DNA of 64,000 bases, taken from assembly GCA_905214865.1 (NCBI GenBank), contig CAJMNO010000003.1, positions 88,308-152,307 on the forward strand. Reading direction: 5' to 3'. A program made the translations under genes and the position numbers. Each line of letters starts with the position of its first letter. The stretch's first letter is position 1. Source of the stretch: an uncultured bacterium (GTDB lineage Bacteria > Actinomycetota > Coriobacteriia > Coriobacteriales > Atopobiaceae). Under the pieces are notes generated by a model. The model did no database searches and was not told where the DNA came from. It saw only the letters and a list, made by a program, of their open reading frames with translations. Positions 33,420 to 46,443 of the stretch are shown in pieces.

Positions 33420-33926
33420 CTAGCGCGGGACCGCCCCGCCGGTACACTCATCAAGCTCGAGGAGGGCCACCGCCCAGGCGGCGATCCCCTCCTCCCTCCC
33501 CACGAAGCCCAGGCGCTCGGTGGTGGTTGCGGAGAGGCCCACCTGCGAGGGGTCGACCCCCATCGCCTGGGCCATGCGCTCCCGCATGGCGTCGCGGTAC
33601 GGTGCGAGCTTGGGCGCCTGCGCCGCGATGGTACAGTCGCAGTCCACGAGGCGAAATCCCCTCTCGCGCGCAAGGTCCGCGACCCGCGCCAGGAGGACCA
33701 TGCTGTCCGCGCCCTCGTAGGCTGGGTCGGTGTCCGGGAAGAGCCCCCCTATGTCGCCGGCGCGCATGGCGCCGAGGATGGCGTCCATGAGCGCGTGGGC
33801 GACGACGTCGGCATCGGAGTGGCCCTCGAGCCCGCGCTGAGAGGGGACGTGCACCCCGCCGAGGACGAGGGGGCGCCCCTCGGCGAACGCGTGGACGTCA
33901 AACCCATGGCCGATCCTGAGCGTCAT
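33420..33926 (-). CDS. ispF: 2-C-methyl-D-erythritol 2,4-cyclodiphosphate synthase
   Basis: Fifth enzyme of the MEP isoprenoid pathway, forming the cyclodiphosphate from CDP-ME phosphate. The 168-residue protein has metal ligands D10, H12 (FDVHAF) and H44 (GHSDADVVAH) and the family C-terminal ATTTERLGF. Its ATG overlaps the ispD stop (ATGA). Confidence 0.97.
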   Translation of the reverse strand: MTLRIGHGFDVHAFAEGRPLVLGGVHVPSQRGLEGHSDADVVAHALMDAILGAMRAGDIGGLFPDTDPAYEGADSMVLLARVADLARERGFRLVDCDCTIAAQAPKLAPYRDAMRERMAQAMGVDPSQVGLSATTTERLGFVGREEGIAAWAVALLELDECTGGAVPR

Positions 33927-34735
33927 TGCACATCGCCTCCCTGGGGGACCACGTCGTCGAGCCCGCAGCCCTCCGACATGAGCCGACGCTCCATGAGGGC
34001 CTGGGCGATGACGTAGTCCTCCGGGACCGTGACCTTGATGTTTGCCCGCGAGGTCTCCACGCAGAGCACGCGCCCGCCCCTGCGCTCGATGAGAGACGCG
34101 TCATCCGTGCCCTGGTACGCGTCCCACCGCGCGGCACGGTGCGCCGCCCTGATGGTCGCCGTCCTGAACACCTGCGGCGTGAGGGCGTTCCAGTAGTAGC
34201 TGCGGTCGGGCGTGGCGACGATGGTCTGCCCCTCCACGAGCTTGAGCGTGTCGGTGGTGCGGGCGGCGCAGATGGCGCCGCCGAGCGAGGGGTCGTTGCG
34301 GAGGGCGGCGATGCAGGTCTCCACGTCCTCCGTGGTCACCAGCGGGCGCGCGGCGTCGTGTATCGCGACCATCTGGAATCCCGAGGGTACCGCCTGGAGC
34401 CCGCTGTACACGGAGTCCTGCCTGGTGGCACCGGCCGGGGCGAGGGTGACCTGATGCCGGAGCGAGACCGCGGGGAGCACGGCGTCACGCACCTCTCCCC
34501 TGCGCTCGTCCGAGCAGACGATCACGATGTGGCCGATGGATGGGGCGCGGTCGAGCGCCAGGAGCGGCCAGCACATGAGCGGCATGCCGCAGAGGGTGAC
34601 GTACTGCTTGCCCCTCGGGTCGCCAAAGCGAAGGCCGACCCCGCCGGCAACGATGACGGCGCAGGTGTCTGCCTCCCGAGTTTGCTCCCCCACGCGCGCC
34701 GGGCACGTGCACGTGGCTGCGCCCCGCTCCCTCAT
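33923..34735 (-). CDS. ispD: 2-C-methyl-D-erythritol 4-phosphate cytidylyltransferase
   Basis: Third MEP-pathway enzyme, making CDP-ME from MEP and CTP. The nucleotide loop is VIVAGGVGLRFGDPRGKQY, followed by VAIHDAARPLV. I start at the ATG at 34735 because it overlaps the disA stop as ATGA, the coupling pattern seen at the other end of this gene; an ATG at 34750 is also in frame. The product is about 270 residues, slightly long owing to its N-terminus. Confidence 0.94.
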   Translation of the reverse strand: MRERGAATCTCPARVGEQTREADTCAVIVAGGVGLRFGDPRGKQYVTLCGMPLMCWPLLALDRAPSIGHIVIVCSDERRGEVRDAVLPAVSLRHQVTLAPAGATRQDSVYSGLQAVPSGFQMVAIHDAARPLVTTEDVETCIAALRNDPSLGGAICAARTTDTLKLVEGQTIVATPDRSYYWNALTPQVFRTATIRAAHRAARWDAYQGTDDASLIERRGGRVLCVETSRANIKVTVPEDYVIAQALMERRLMSEGCGLDDVVPQGGDVQ

Positions 34736-35808
34736 GCCCGCTTCCCCCACAGGCGATACAGGCTGTCGGCGAGGATGTTGGGGTTGTCGACGCCCAGGCT
34801 GTCGAGGCGGGAGGGGTTCTGCTCGATGTCGTCGAGCAGCTGCTGGAGCGAGCCGTACTCGTCCACGATCTTGTCCGCCATGCCCTCGCGCACGACCGAG
34901 ATGCTCGAAAGCGTCCTGAGGCCGAGCGAGGTCATGATGGAGTCCTCGTCCTTGTCATCGTACCCCAGCATCTCGGCGACGTGCTTGGGCACCCTGAGCT
35001 GGTCCTTGTCCGTCTTATGGAGCCGGGCGCGTATCGCCCTTGCGTTCTCCTCGCTGGAGTCTGACGCGTAGTCGCGCACGAGGAGCGTGTACTCTTCGTC
35101 CATGTTGCCCATGATCTCGTCCCGCTGCATGGCGATGCTCTTGCCCGAGCTGCCAAGCTGGAGCACGAGCTCGTTGAGCTCCTCGGCAACGGTGGAGAGG
35201 ACCTCGAACAGGTAGATGGTCTGCGAGATGTCCGCGAGCGTGACGTAGTTGTCGAGCTCGAGGGTGGTCAGGCGCAGCAGGTTGCGGTCGAGCTGCGTCC
35301 TGGTGGACTGGAGCGAGACCATGAGCTGGTTGACGGTCCCCATGAGCTCCTGCACCGACCTGAGCTGGTGACCCTTGCCGTCCACGAAGACGTTGACCAC
35401 CTGGCGGCGCTCCGAGACCGAGATGACGAGGGCCTTGGTGAGCAGGCTCATGCGGGCGGCGGTGCGGTGCCTCATGCCCGTCTCGCTCGTGGGGAGCGAG
35501 GGATCGGGGTTGAGGTGGTAGTTGGCCCGCACGATGCGCGTGAGGTCCTTGTCGATGACGATTGCCCCGTCCATCTTGCTGAGCTCGAAGAGGCGGTTTG
35601 CGGTGAACGAGATGTCGAGCCTGAAGCCGTCGTCCCCCGCGGCAAGGACGTTGTCCGTATCGCCGATGCAGATGAGGGCGCCCATGTGACCGGCGATGAT
35701 CATGTCCAGCGCCACGCGGAGCGCGGTCCCCGGAGCGGTGAGCTTGATGGCCTCCCGGAGGCGCGCCGAGCCGTCTGCCGGCTGGGCGTCCTTGCGAGCT
35801 GCGTCCAT
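34732..35808 (-). CDS. disA: DNA-integrity scanning diadenylate cyclase DisA
   Basis: Makes cyclic di-AMP and binds branched DNA. The 358-residue protein carries the DAC-domain motifs DGA (residues 80-82, in KMDGAIVID) and RHR (113-115), a central helical spine and a C-terminal helix-hairpin-helix region. It follows clpC and is coupled to ispD. In Bacillus radA sits between clpC and disA; here radA is absent from the window. Confidence 0.96.
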   Translation of the reverse strand: MDAARKDAQPADGSARLREAIKLTAPGTALRVALDMIIAGHMGALICIGDTDNVLAAGDDGFRLDISFTANRLFELSKMDGAIVIDKDLTRIVRANYHLNPDPSLPTSETGMRHRTAARMSLLTKALVISVSERRQVVNVFVDGKGHQLRSVQELMGTVNQLMVSLQSTRTQLDRNLLRLTTLELDNYVTLADISQTIYLFEVLSTVAEELNELVLQLGSSGKSIAMQRDEIMGNMDEEYTLLVRDYASDSSEENARAIRARLHKTDKDQLRVPKHVAEMLGYDDKDEDSIMTSLGLRTLSSISVVREGMADKIVDEYGSLQQLLDDIEQNPSRLDSLGVDNPNILADSLYRLWGKRA

Positions 35809-35826
35809 GCTACCCCCTTCAAATGA

Positions 35827-35858
35827 TCGGCCGGCCCGCAGTGCGGACCGGCCGGACT
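35827..35858 (-). other. GC-rich hairpin between clpC and disA
   Basis: Near-perfect stem (CGGCCGGCC with GGCCGGCCG flanks) around a short loop; the minus-strand tail ATCATTTG is not a clear T run. A TATACT box lies just upstream (35873-35868). It may end clpC transcription or lie at the 5' end of a disA message. Confidence 0.5.
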
Positions 35859-35912
35859 GTCACTCACAGTATATGACGCGCGCGGACGACTCCGCGACCC
35901 ACAAACTCGGGG

Positions 35913-38507
<2,595 letters not shown>

Positions 38508-38861
38508 GCGGGCTATGACCCCCTCGAGTCCTGCGGCCGCCCTCAGGTCCCCGCCCGGCGGGGCGAGGCGGCCCTACGTTTGCTTGTTGGTGTTTACCCA
38601 AGGCCCCGTGAGGTCAATCCCCGCGATCTGTTTGCACGTCTCCCGCATTTGGGAGGGATACCGCACCCGCAAGGCGGGGGCAGCGGCGTTGCGCCCTCGC
38701 CCCCTCACGACGCGCACCGCTCTTCTATGAGCACTTCTCCACCTTTCGCATTGCCAGGCGCGCGAGGGGGCTCTGGCATCAGCACGGGATATTGAAGACG
38801 CCCGCCTCCCAGGGGAGACGGGCGTCCACGTGGTCGCCATGGGGAGCCATGAGGGCCAGAG
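38508..38861 (-). other. intergenic region upstream of clpC
   Basis: A 354-base non-coding stretch holding the lysS terminator (38793-38826). A TTGACC box (38617-38612) is followed by TAAACA (38596-38591) at the short spacing of 15 bases, so a clpC promoter is possible but weak. One GGTCAA half-site resembles part of a CtsR box, but no tandem copy follows. Confidence 0.4.
38793..38826 (-). terminator. intrinsic terminator after lysS
   Basis: Stem GACGCCCG with CGGGCGTC plus inner CTCCC/GGGAG pairs, followed by TTCAATAT on the minus strand. Confidence 0.7.
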
Positions 38862-41111
<2,250 letters not shown>

Positions 41112-41160
41112 TGGCTGCTCCTAGGTCTGCCTGCCGTGTGGCTTCGTTCCTCGTCAAATG

Positions 41161-41202
41161 ACAAATGCACCCCACGCCTTACTGCCGAGGGCACGGGGTG
41201 CA
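41161..41202 (-). terminator. terminator hairpin after greA
   Basis: Stem TGCACCCC with GGGGTGCA (41166-41173, 41195-41202) plus inner pairs, followed on the minus strand by TTTGTCATTTG; 20 bases past the greA stop. Confidence 0.75.
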
Positions 41203-41222
41203 CGCAAGTCTCTGTCTGGTTC

Positions 41223-41699
41223 CTAGCGGGTGATGTTGGTGATGGTGTACTCACGAACCTTGCCGCTGGGCGTGGAGAACGAGACGCTGTCCCCCACCAC
41301 GTGCCCGATGAGCACGGAACCCGCGGGTGACTCGTTCGAGATCTTGTGCGAGAGCGAGTCGGTCTCGGTGGTGCCCACGATGGTGAAGGAGACGCGCTTG
41401 CCCTTTGCGTCCTCGAGCTCGACCGTGGTGCCGATGGAGACGGAGAGGCGCGCGTCCGCCCCGGCCGCCACGACCTTTGCCGTGGCGAGGATCTGACGGA
41501 TCTCGTTGATGCGGGACTCGTTCTGGGACTGCTCCTCCTTCGCGGCGTCATACTCCGCGTTCTCGGAGAGGTCGCCAAAGCCGCGGGCCTCCTTGATGCG
41601 CTCGACGATCTCGTCGTGCTTCTCGCCCTCGCGGAACTCGAGCTCGTCCACCAGGCGCTGACGGCCTTCGGGGGTGAGGATGATTTCCTTCTTGTCCAT
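41223..41699 (-). CDS. greA: transcription elongation factor GreA
   Basis: Rescues backtracked RNA polymerase by stimulating transcript cleavage. The 158-residue protein has the N-terminal coiled coil with the acidic tip GFGDLSENAEYDAAKEEQ and the C-terminal domain ending GKVREYTITNI. The ATG at 41699 gives the family start MDKKEIILTPEGRQRL. It lies 46 bases after the tatA-like gene. Confidence 0.96.
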   Translation of the reverse strand: MDKKEIILTPEGRQRLVDELEFREGEKHDEIVERIKEARGFGDLSENAEYDAAKEEQSQNESRINEIRQILATAKVVAAGADARLSVSIGTTVELEDAKGKRVSFTIVGTTETDSLSHKISNESPAGSVLIGHVVGDSVSFSTPSGKVREYTITNITR

Positions 41700-41745
41700 G
41701 CTGCCCTTTCTTCCTTCGTGCAAGGTCCGTGCTACGCGCCTGCGC

Positions 41746-42087
41746 CTACTCGGCGAGCTTGGCGCCGCACTTGCTGCAGAAGGCGGAGCCGGCAGGGTTC
41801 TTGGTCCCGCACTTGGTGCAGAACACGCCGTCCTCGGCCTCTGCCTCGGAGGCGTCGGCATCCTCGTCGGAGTCGGTGGCGACGACGTCCTCAACGTTGG
41901 CGTCCTCGGCGGGCTTCTCGACCTTCTTGGAGGAGTCCTCCTCGTCGGTGCCCTCCATGCCCTCGCGGACGTTCTTCACCGTCTTGCCAAGCGACTTGCC
42001 CAGCTTCGGGAGGTTCTTGGGCCCGAAGATGACCAGCACGACGAGCAGGATGATGATGAGCTCGGGAGCGCCCAGTCCTAGTATCAT
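41746..42087 (-). CDS. TatA/B-like twin-arginine translocase protein with zinc-ribbon tail
   Basis: 113-residue membrane protein. The N-terminus has one membrane helix (about residues 8-21, LIIILLVVLVIFGP), the FGPKNLPKLGKSLGK amphipathic segment typical of TatA, then an acidic, disordered stretch. The last 24 residues contain two CxxC knuckles (C90-C93 and C104-C107), a zinc ribbon not found in standard TatA. Two predicted Tat substrates occur in the window (48915 and 62237). It probably shares a transcript with greA. Confidence 0.9.
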   Translation of the reverse strand: MILGLGAPELIIILLVVLVIFGPKNLPKLGKSLGKTVKNVREGMEGTDEEDSSKKVEKPAEDANVEDVVATDSDEDADASEAEAEDGVFCTKCGTKNPAGSAFCSKCGAKLAE

Positions 42088-42223
42088 GTGTTCCTCCTAG
42101 AGATACCTGTGCCGAGCGCACGCTGCACCCGACGGTCACGGCAAACGCTAGTATAACCGAGGCGCCCGATGGTCGATTCCTCGGGTGTTACTTTTACGTT
42201 CCTAACACGAAAGCAGGGGTCAA

Positions 42224-43042
42224 ATGCCCAAGCCACTCGTGGCCCTGTTCGTCTTTGTCTGCATCCTCGACGTGATCGTCCTCCTGCTGCCGCGCCTCCT
42301 CAGGCTCCGCGGGGTGGACATGATCAGGACCAAGTTTGGCCCGGCGCTGGTGTTTGACTCCCCCACCGACGAGGTGGGGACCGTCCGCCTCCTCAACGTG
42401 AGGGGGACGTTCCAGAGCGTGAGCTTTGTGGGCGACGACTACGCCGAGCTGGCCTGCATGTACCACCAGTACTTTGCCGAGGTGCTGGACATCGCCGGGG
42501 GCGCCGACTCGGCCCTGGTCATTGGCGGCGGGGGCTTCTCTTTTCCCAAGTGGCTGGTGGCGCACTGCCCCGGCACGCACGTGGACGTGGTGGAGGTCGA
42601 CCCCGCCATCATCCGCGTCGCGCGCGAGAGGTTCTTCCTCGACCGGCTGGAGGAGGACTACCACGCCGAGAGGGACGGGCGGCTTCGCGTCGAGTGCGCC
42701 GACGGTTGGGCGTATCTCCGCGAAAGCGACCAGCGCTGGGACCTCGTGGTGAACGACGCCTTCAGCGGGAAGCGGCCCCTTGGTCCCATGCGGACGGATG
42801 AGGGCGCCAGGATCATCCACGAGCACCTCACCGAGAGGGGCGTCTACCTGGCAAACGTGATCTGCCCCCTGGAGGGCCGCCGCTCGCGGACGCTGGAGGA
42901 GACCGTCCGCACCTTCGCGGAGGAGTTTGCCCACGTGTACGTGATCCCCGAGCGGCCCGAGGACCCGCGCCACAACGGGGACAACGTCTTTGTCGCCTGC
43001 GACCGCGAGCTGGCGATCGCCCGTCAGTACCGGCGGAAGTAG
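42224..43042 (+). CDS. membrane-anchored spermidine-synthase-like protein
   Basis: 272 residues with one N-terminal membrane helix (about residues 5-22), then a Rossmann fold of the spermidine synthase/methyltransferase type: IGGGGFSFPKWL at residues 100-111, VVEVDPAII at 122-130 and DLVVNDAFSGK later. The DAFSG motif resembles the aminopropyltransferase catalytic loop, but no S-adenosylmethionine decarboxylase gene is nearby, so true spermidine synthesis is uncertain. It is divergent from tatA and convergent with engB. Confidence 0.75.
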   Translation: MPKPLVALFVFVCILDVIVLLLPRLLRLRGVDMIRTKFGPALVFDSPTDEVGTVRLLNVRGTFQSVSFVGDDYAELACMYHQYFAEVLDIAGGADSALVIGGGGFSFPKWLVAHCPGTHVDVVEVDPAIIRVARERFFLDRLEEDYHAERDGRLRVECADGWAYLRESDQRWDLVVNDAFSGKRPLGPMRTDEGARIIHEHLTERGVYLANVICPLEGRRSRTLEETVRTFAEEFAHVYVIPERPEDPRHNGDNVFVACDRELAIARQYRRK

Positions 43043-43055
43043 CGACTGCGCGGTC

Positions 43056-43703
43056 CTACTGCCAGAGGTCCTCTCCCGGGGCCGCGTCCACGACCTCGGC
43101 GCCCTCGGGCACCTCGGGGTCGTCCACCGCGCGCTGGATGCGGCGGCGGATCTCGTCGATGCCAAGCCCCGTCTGGGACGAGGTGATGACCATGGCCTCG
43201 GGGTCGATGCCAAACTGCCGCGCGAGGCTGACACGCTGCTGCGCCTGCTTGTTGCGCCCGAGCTTGTCTGCCTTGGTGAGCGCCACGATGAAGGGGAGCT
43301 CACGCTCCTGGAGAAAGCCCAGCATCTGGCGGTCGAGCTGCTGCGCGTCAAGGCGGATGTCCACGAGGGCGACGACCAGGTTGAAGCTGCGGTTCTGCTC
43401 AAAGTAGCCACCAATGAGGTTTGACCACCGCTTGCGCTCCGCCTTGCTGACCCTGGCAAAGCCGTAGCCGGGCAGGTCTACGAACGCGACCCCGTCGACC
43501 TCGAAGAAGTTGACGTTGGCCGTGCGCCCCGGCTGGCTCGACACCTTGGCGAGCGCCTTGCGTCCCACGAGCTTGTTGAGCAGGGAGGACTTGCCCACGT
43601 TGGAGCGACCGCAGAATGCGATCTCGGGCTCCGTTGGCTCGGGAAGCTGCTCGGGCTCCCCGTACGATGCCACGAACCTCGCCGTCGAGTACTTGAGTGC
43701 CAT
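43056..43703 (-). CDS. engB: ribosome biogenesis GTPase EngB/YsxC
   Basis: Essential large-subunit assembly GTPase, 215 residues. The G1 loop is GRSNVGKSS (residues 32-40), G2/G3 read QPGRTANVNFFEV and DLPGYGFARVS, and the TKADKLGR motif specifies guanine. It starts 125 bases beyond the ldh stop, past a GC-rich hairpin (43747-43789). Confidence 0.95.
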   Translation of the reverse strand: MALKYSTARFVASYGEPEQLPEPTEPEIAFCGRSNVGKSSLLNKLVGRKALAKVSSQPGRTANVNFFEVDGVAFVDLPGYGFARVSKAERKRWSNLIGGYFEQNRSFNLVVALVDIRLDAQQLDRQMLGFLQERELPFIVALTKADKLGRNKQAQQRVSLARQFGIDPEAMVITSSQTGLGIDEIRRRIQRAVDDPEVPEGAEVVDAAPGEDLWQ

Positions 43704-43746
43704 GGTTCCTCCCCCTGCTCATCTGACAGACCGATTCTATGTGAAG

Positions 43747-43789
43747 CCGGGGCGCCCGGGGCACAGCGCGTCTCCCCCAGGCACCCCGG
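43747..43789 (-). terminator. candidate terminator after ldh
   Basis: GCCGGGG pairs with CCCCGGC across a long loop between ldh and engB; the minus-strand tail is TTCACATAG, only partly T-rich. Confidence 0.35.
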
Positions 43790-43828
43790 CAACAGGGCCC
43801 CTCCACAACTATGGCCCGCGCGACCGCC

Positions 43829-44788
43829 CTACAGCGTGGAGTCCACAAGCTCGTACTGCGAGCGCAGGACCTCCGCCGACCTCTTGAACGCCGCCTCCTC
43901 GTCGGGCGCCAGGCGGATCTCGACGATCTCCTTGGCACCCGTGTGATCCAGGATCGTGGGGACGGAGAGGAACACGCCGTCCACCCCGTACTGCCCGGCG
44001 AGACGGACGCTCACGGGCATGATCGCGTTGTCGTCGTTGAGGATGGAGCGGGCTATTGCGGTCACGGACGAGGCGATGCCGTAGCAGGTGTTCCCCTTGC
44101 GCGAGAAGATGTCCCAACCCGCCTGGATGGTGCTCTTGAGCAGGTCGTCCTTGGTGGTCCCCTTGGTGCGCGACGCGTTGTCGGCCAGGACGTCGGTCAC
44201 GCTCTTGCCGCCAATGGTCGCGGACGCCCACGAGACCACCTCGGAGTCTCCGTGCTCGCCGATGACGTAGGCCTGGACGCTGCGCGCGTCGAGGTCGTAC
44301 ATCTGCGCCAGGCGCGTGCAGAGGCGCGCGGTGTCCAGGTTGGTCCCGCTTCCGATGACCTGGTTGGACGGCAGCCCGGAGAGGTGCCAGGCGTAGTAGG
44401 TCATCACGTCGACGGGGTTGGAGACCAGAAGGAGGATCCCCGCAAAGCCGCTCTCCATCACGGAGTCCACAATCCCGCGCACCAGGCCCATGGAGGGCTT
44501 GAGCATCTGGAGCCTGTCGTCGGAGTCCTTGGGCATGGGGGCGCTCGCGGATATCACGACCATGTCGGCGTCCGCACAGTCCGCGTAGTCGCCCGCGCGG
44601 ACCTTCATGTTGCGCTCCATGAAGTAGGCCGACTGCTGGATGTCCAGCGCCTCCGCCACCGCCTTGTCGCGGTTGACGTCGATGAGCACCAGCTCCTCGC
44701 AGAGCTGCTGGTTTGCAAGGCTGTAGGCGGTGGTGGCACCCACGTTGCCAACGCCCACTATGACGACCTTCGAGCTCCTGAATCCCAT
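43829..44788 (-). CDS. L-lactate dehydrogenase-family 2-hydroxyacid dehydrogenase
   Basis: NAD-dependent dehydrogenase of 319 residues that would interconvert pyruvate and L-lactate in fermentation. The dinucleotide loop is GVGNVGATTA (12-21), the catalytic pair is H179 (IGEHGDSEV) with the D152/R155 stretch LDTAR, and R92 contacts substrate. The specificity loop SAPMPKDSDDR (82-92) lacks the glutamine of typical LDH and the arginine of malate dehydrogenase, so substrate is not certain. The ATG at 44788 was preferred to one at 44884 for family fit. Confidence 0.88.
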   Translation of the reverse strand: MGFRSSKVVIVGVGNVGATTAYSLANQQLCEELVLIDVNRDKAVAEALDIQQSAYFMERNMKVRAGDYADCADADMVVISASAPMPKDSDDRLQMLKPSMGLVRGIVDSVMESGFAGILLLVSNPVDVMTYYAWHLSGLPSNQVIGSGTNLDTARLCTRLAQMYDLDARSVQAYVIGEHGDSEVVSWASATIGGKSVTDVLADNASRTKGTTKDDLLKSTIQAGWDIFSRKGNTCYGIASSVTAIARSILNDDNAIMPVSVRLAGQYGVDGVFLSVPTILDHTGAKEIVEIRLAPDEEAAFKRSAEVLRSQYELVDSTL

Positions 44789-44880
44789 GGGGTCTCCTCC
44801 CGACGCTTTGCGGACGGCGCATCGTGGCGCCGTCCCTTCCCAACAGACGTTAGTCGAACGCGCGGCGGGGGGAGCGCCGT

Positions 44881-46215
44881 TCACAGATTTCCGTCAGGAG
44901 ACGGGGCATCGGCCGGCCCCGCTCCGCCAAGCGCACGGGAGAAGGCCCTCTCGCCCGCCTGGGAGCAGTCGGAGGAGACCCGTTCGAGTTCGCCCCTGAC
45001 CTCGGAGAAGCGCCCCTTCCTCGCAAGCTCGCCGGAAAGCCGCGCGGCGGACGCGTAGTCGCACGCCGTGCCCAGGGCATCCTGGGCCTCCCTCAGCGAG
45101 GCCGCCCGCGACGCCTGCCCCGGGGCCAGCTGGTCCCCCAGCCGCCTGATCACGTAGCGCAGCTCCTTCTCGCGCTTCCTGAGCGTGTGGAGCTCGTCCG
45201 GCGTGCTGGGCGGAAGCGCCCTCAGCGCGTCCGCCTTTCCCGCCAGCCGGTCAAAGCGCTGCGCGAGCTCCTCCCGCGCGACCCCATGCTCGCGCGCCAC
45301 CTTGGTCAGGCGTGGCTTGCCCAGCCCCTTGAGGGAGGACGAGAGCGCCGCCGAGACCCGCTTGGACGCGAGGGCCCCCTTGAGCCTTCCCGCCTCGCGC
45401 TCGCGCTCGTCGGCCAGGAGCGAGACGACCTGGGGCAGGCGGCTCGGCGTCCCGTCTCCGCAGGCGGCCTCGCGAAACGAGCCGGACGCCACCAGGGCGA
45501 GCAGCACGTCCATGTCGCGCAACCTGGACGTCTGCCCCTGGACCAGGGAGAGGTCGTCGCAGAGGGACGTTGAGCCGCGGAGCCACGGGGAGGCGAAGTG
45601 CGCGAGCGACCGCGCCTCCCTGAGGGAGATGCGCAGGCGATGCAGGTTGGAGGCGGACGGCTCCTCCAGGAAGTCGTCTCTCCTGCCCGCGATGCGGCGC
45701 GAGCAGGCCGCCAGCGCCGACTCGAGCGCGTCGAGCTCCTCCCATGGCTCCACCGCCGGCCCGTTGACAAACCAGAGCGCGAGCGCCCCCGAGGGCTGGC
45801 CACCCGGCTCCAGCGCGAGCATGGCGCCGGGCTTGAAGTCGGGGCTCGTGCCCAGGAGGCCGCGCGCCACCGCTGGGACGAGGGGGACGTGCCCGACCGC
45901 GATGACGCAGTCCCCCTCCGCCTCTTGCAGCTCCGCCATGAGCCGCTCGGGATCGGCGGACGCAAGGGAGCCGTGCACGACGGGCTCGGGGGCGCCCGCC
46001 GCACGTGCGACGAGCCGCGCCGTCTGGCGCGCGCGAAGCAGCGGGCTGGTCCACACTACCACGCTGCCCCGGCCACCCAGGAGCGCGAGCGTGGTGGGAA
46101 GCGACCTCTCGAGCGCGACCCTGCCGGCCTTGGTAAGGGGCCGCTCGGAGTCGTCCTCGCCCGGCCTCGCGGCGCGGGCCCTACCGTGGCGCATCAGCAC
46201 GAGCGTCTTGACCAT
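44881..46215 (-). CDS. SixA-type histidine phosphatase fused to a CHAD domain
   Basis: 444 residues. The N-terminal part (about 1-165) is a SixA-like phosphohistidine phosphatase with LMRHG (catalytic H10), GHVPLV and the second histidine. The rest (about 170-440) is a CHAD domain: helix-rich, arginine-rich, with the repeat pattern NLHRLRISLREAR and ELHTLRKREKELR. CHAD domains bind inorganic polyphosphate. The ATG at 46215 follows GGAGG by 4 bases. A PHO-box-like direct repeat lies upstream. Confidence 0.9.
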   Translation of the reverse strand: MVKTLVLMRHGRARAARPGEDDSERPLTKAGRVALERSLPTTLALLGGRGSVVVWTSPLLRARQTARLVARAAGAPEPVVHGSLASADPERLMAELQEAEGDCVIAVGHVPLVPAVARGLLGTSPDFKPGAMLALEPGGQPSGALALWFVNGPAVEPWEELDALESALAACSRRIAGRRDDFLEEPSASNLHRLRISLREARSLAHFASPWLRGSTSLCDDLSLVQGQTSRLRDMDVLLALVASGSFREAACGDGTPSRLPQVVSLLADEREREAGRLKGALASKRVSAALSSSLKGLGKPRLTKVAREHGVAREELAQRFDRLAGKADALRALPPSTPDELHTLRKREKELRYVIRRLGDQLAPGQASRAASLREAQDALGTACDYASAARLSGELARKGRFSEVRGELERVSSDCSQAGERAFSRALGGAGPADAPSPDGNL

Positions 46216-46289
46216 GTGCCCTCCGAACCTGGGGCGCCGCCGACGGGACGGGGTCCGAGCCGGACGGTCGCATGTCTCTCCTAGAACCG

Positions 46290-46321
46290 ATTCTATCGGC
46301 AGCATGTAAGCGCAATGTAAG
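46290..46321 (-). promoter_or_regulatory. PHO-box-like direct repeat and -10 upstream of the SixA-CHAD gene
   Basis: Minus strand: CTTACAT, 4 bases, CTTACAT (46321-46304, 11-base period), 8 bases, then TAGAAT as -10 (46295-46290). The unit matches the E. coli PHO box CTGTCAT at 5 of 7 positions with the same spacing and replaces a -35 element. Confidence 0.5.
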
Positions 46322-46443
46322 CTGACGCGTTGCGGGGGCCTCCGACCCAACCCGTCGCACGCCAACCGCTGGGGCAAAGTTGTTTGCACGACCTCTCCCC
46401 GTGCGGCAGAATGGCACCCGGAGGCAAGTCAACGGGAGGCACC

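Noticed and set aside
38612..38617. CtsR operator upstream of clpC
   Set aside because: Only one GGTCAA half-site is present; the tandem repeat needed for CtsR binding is missing.
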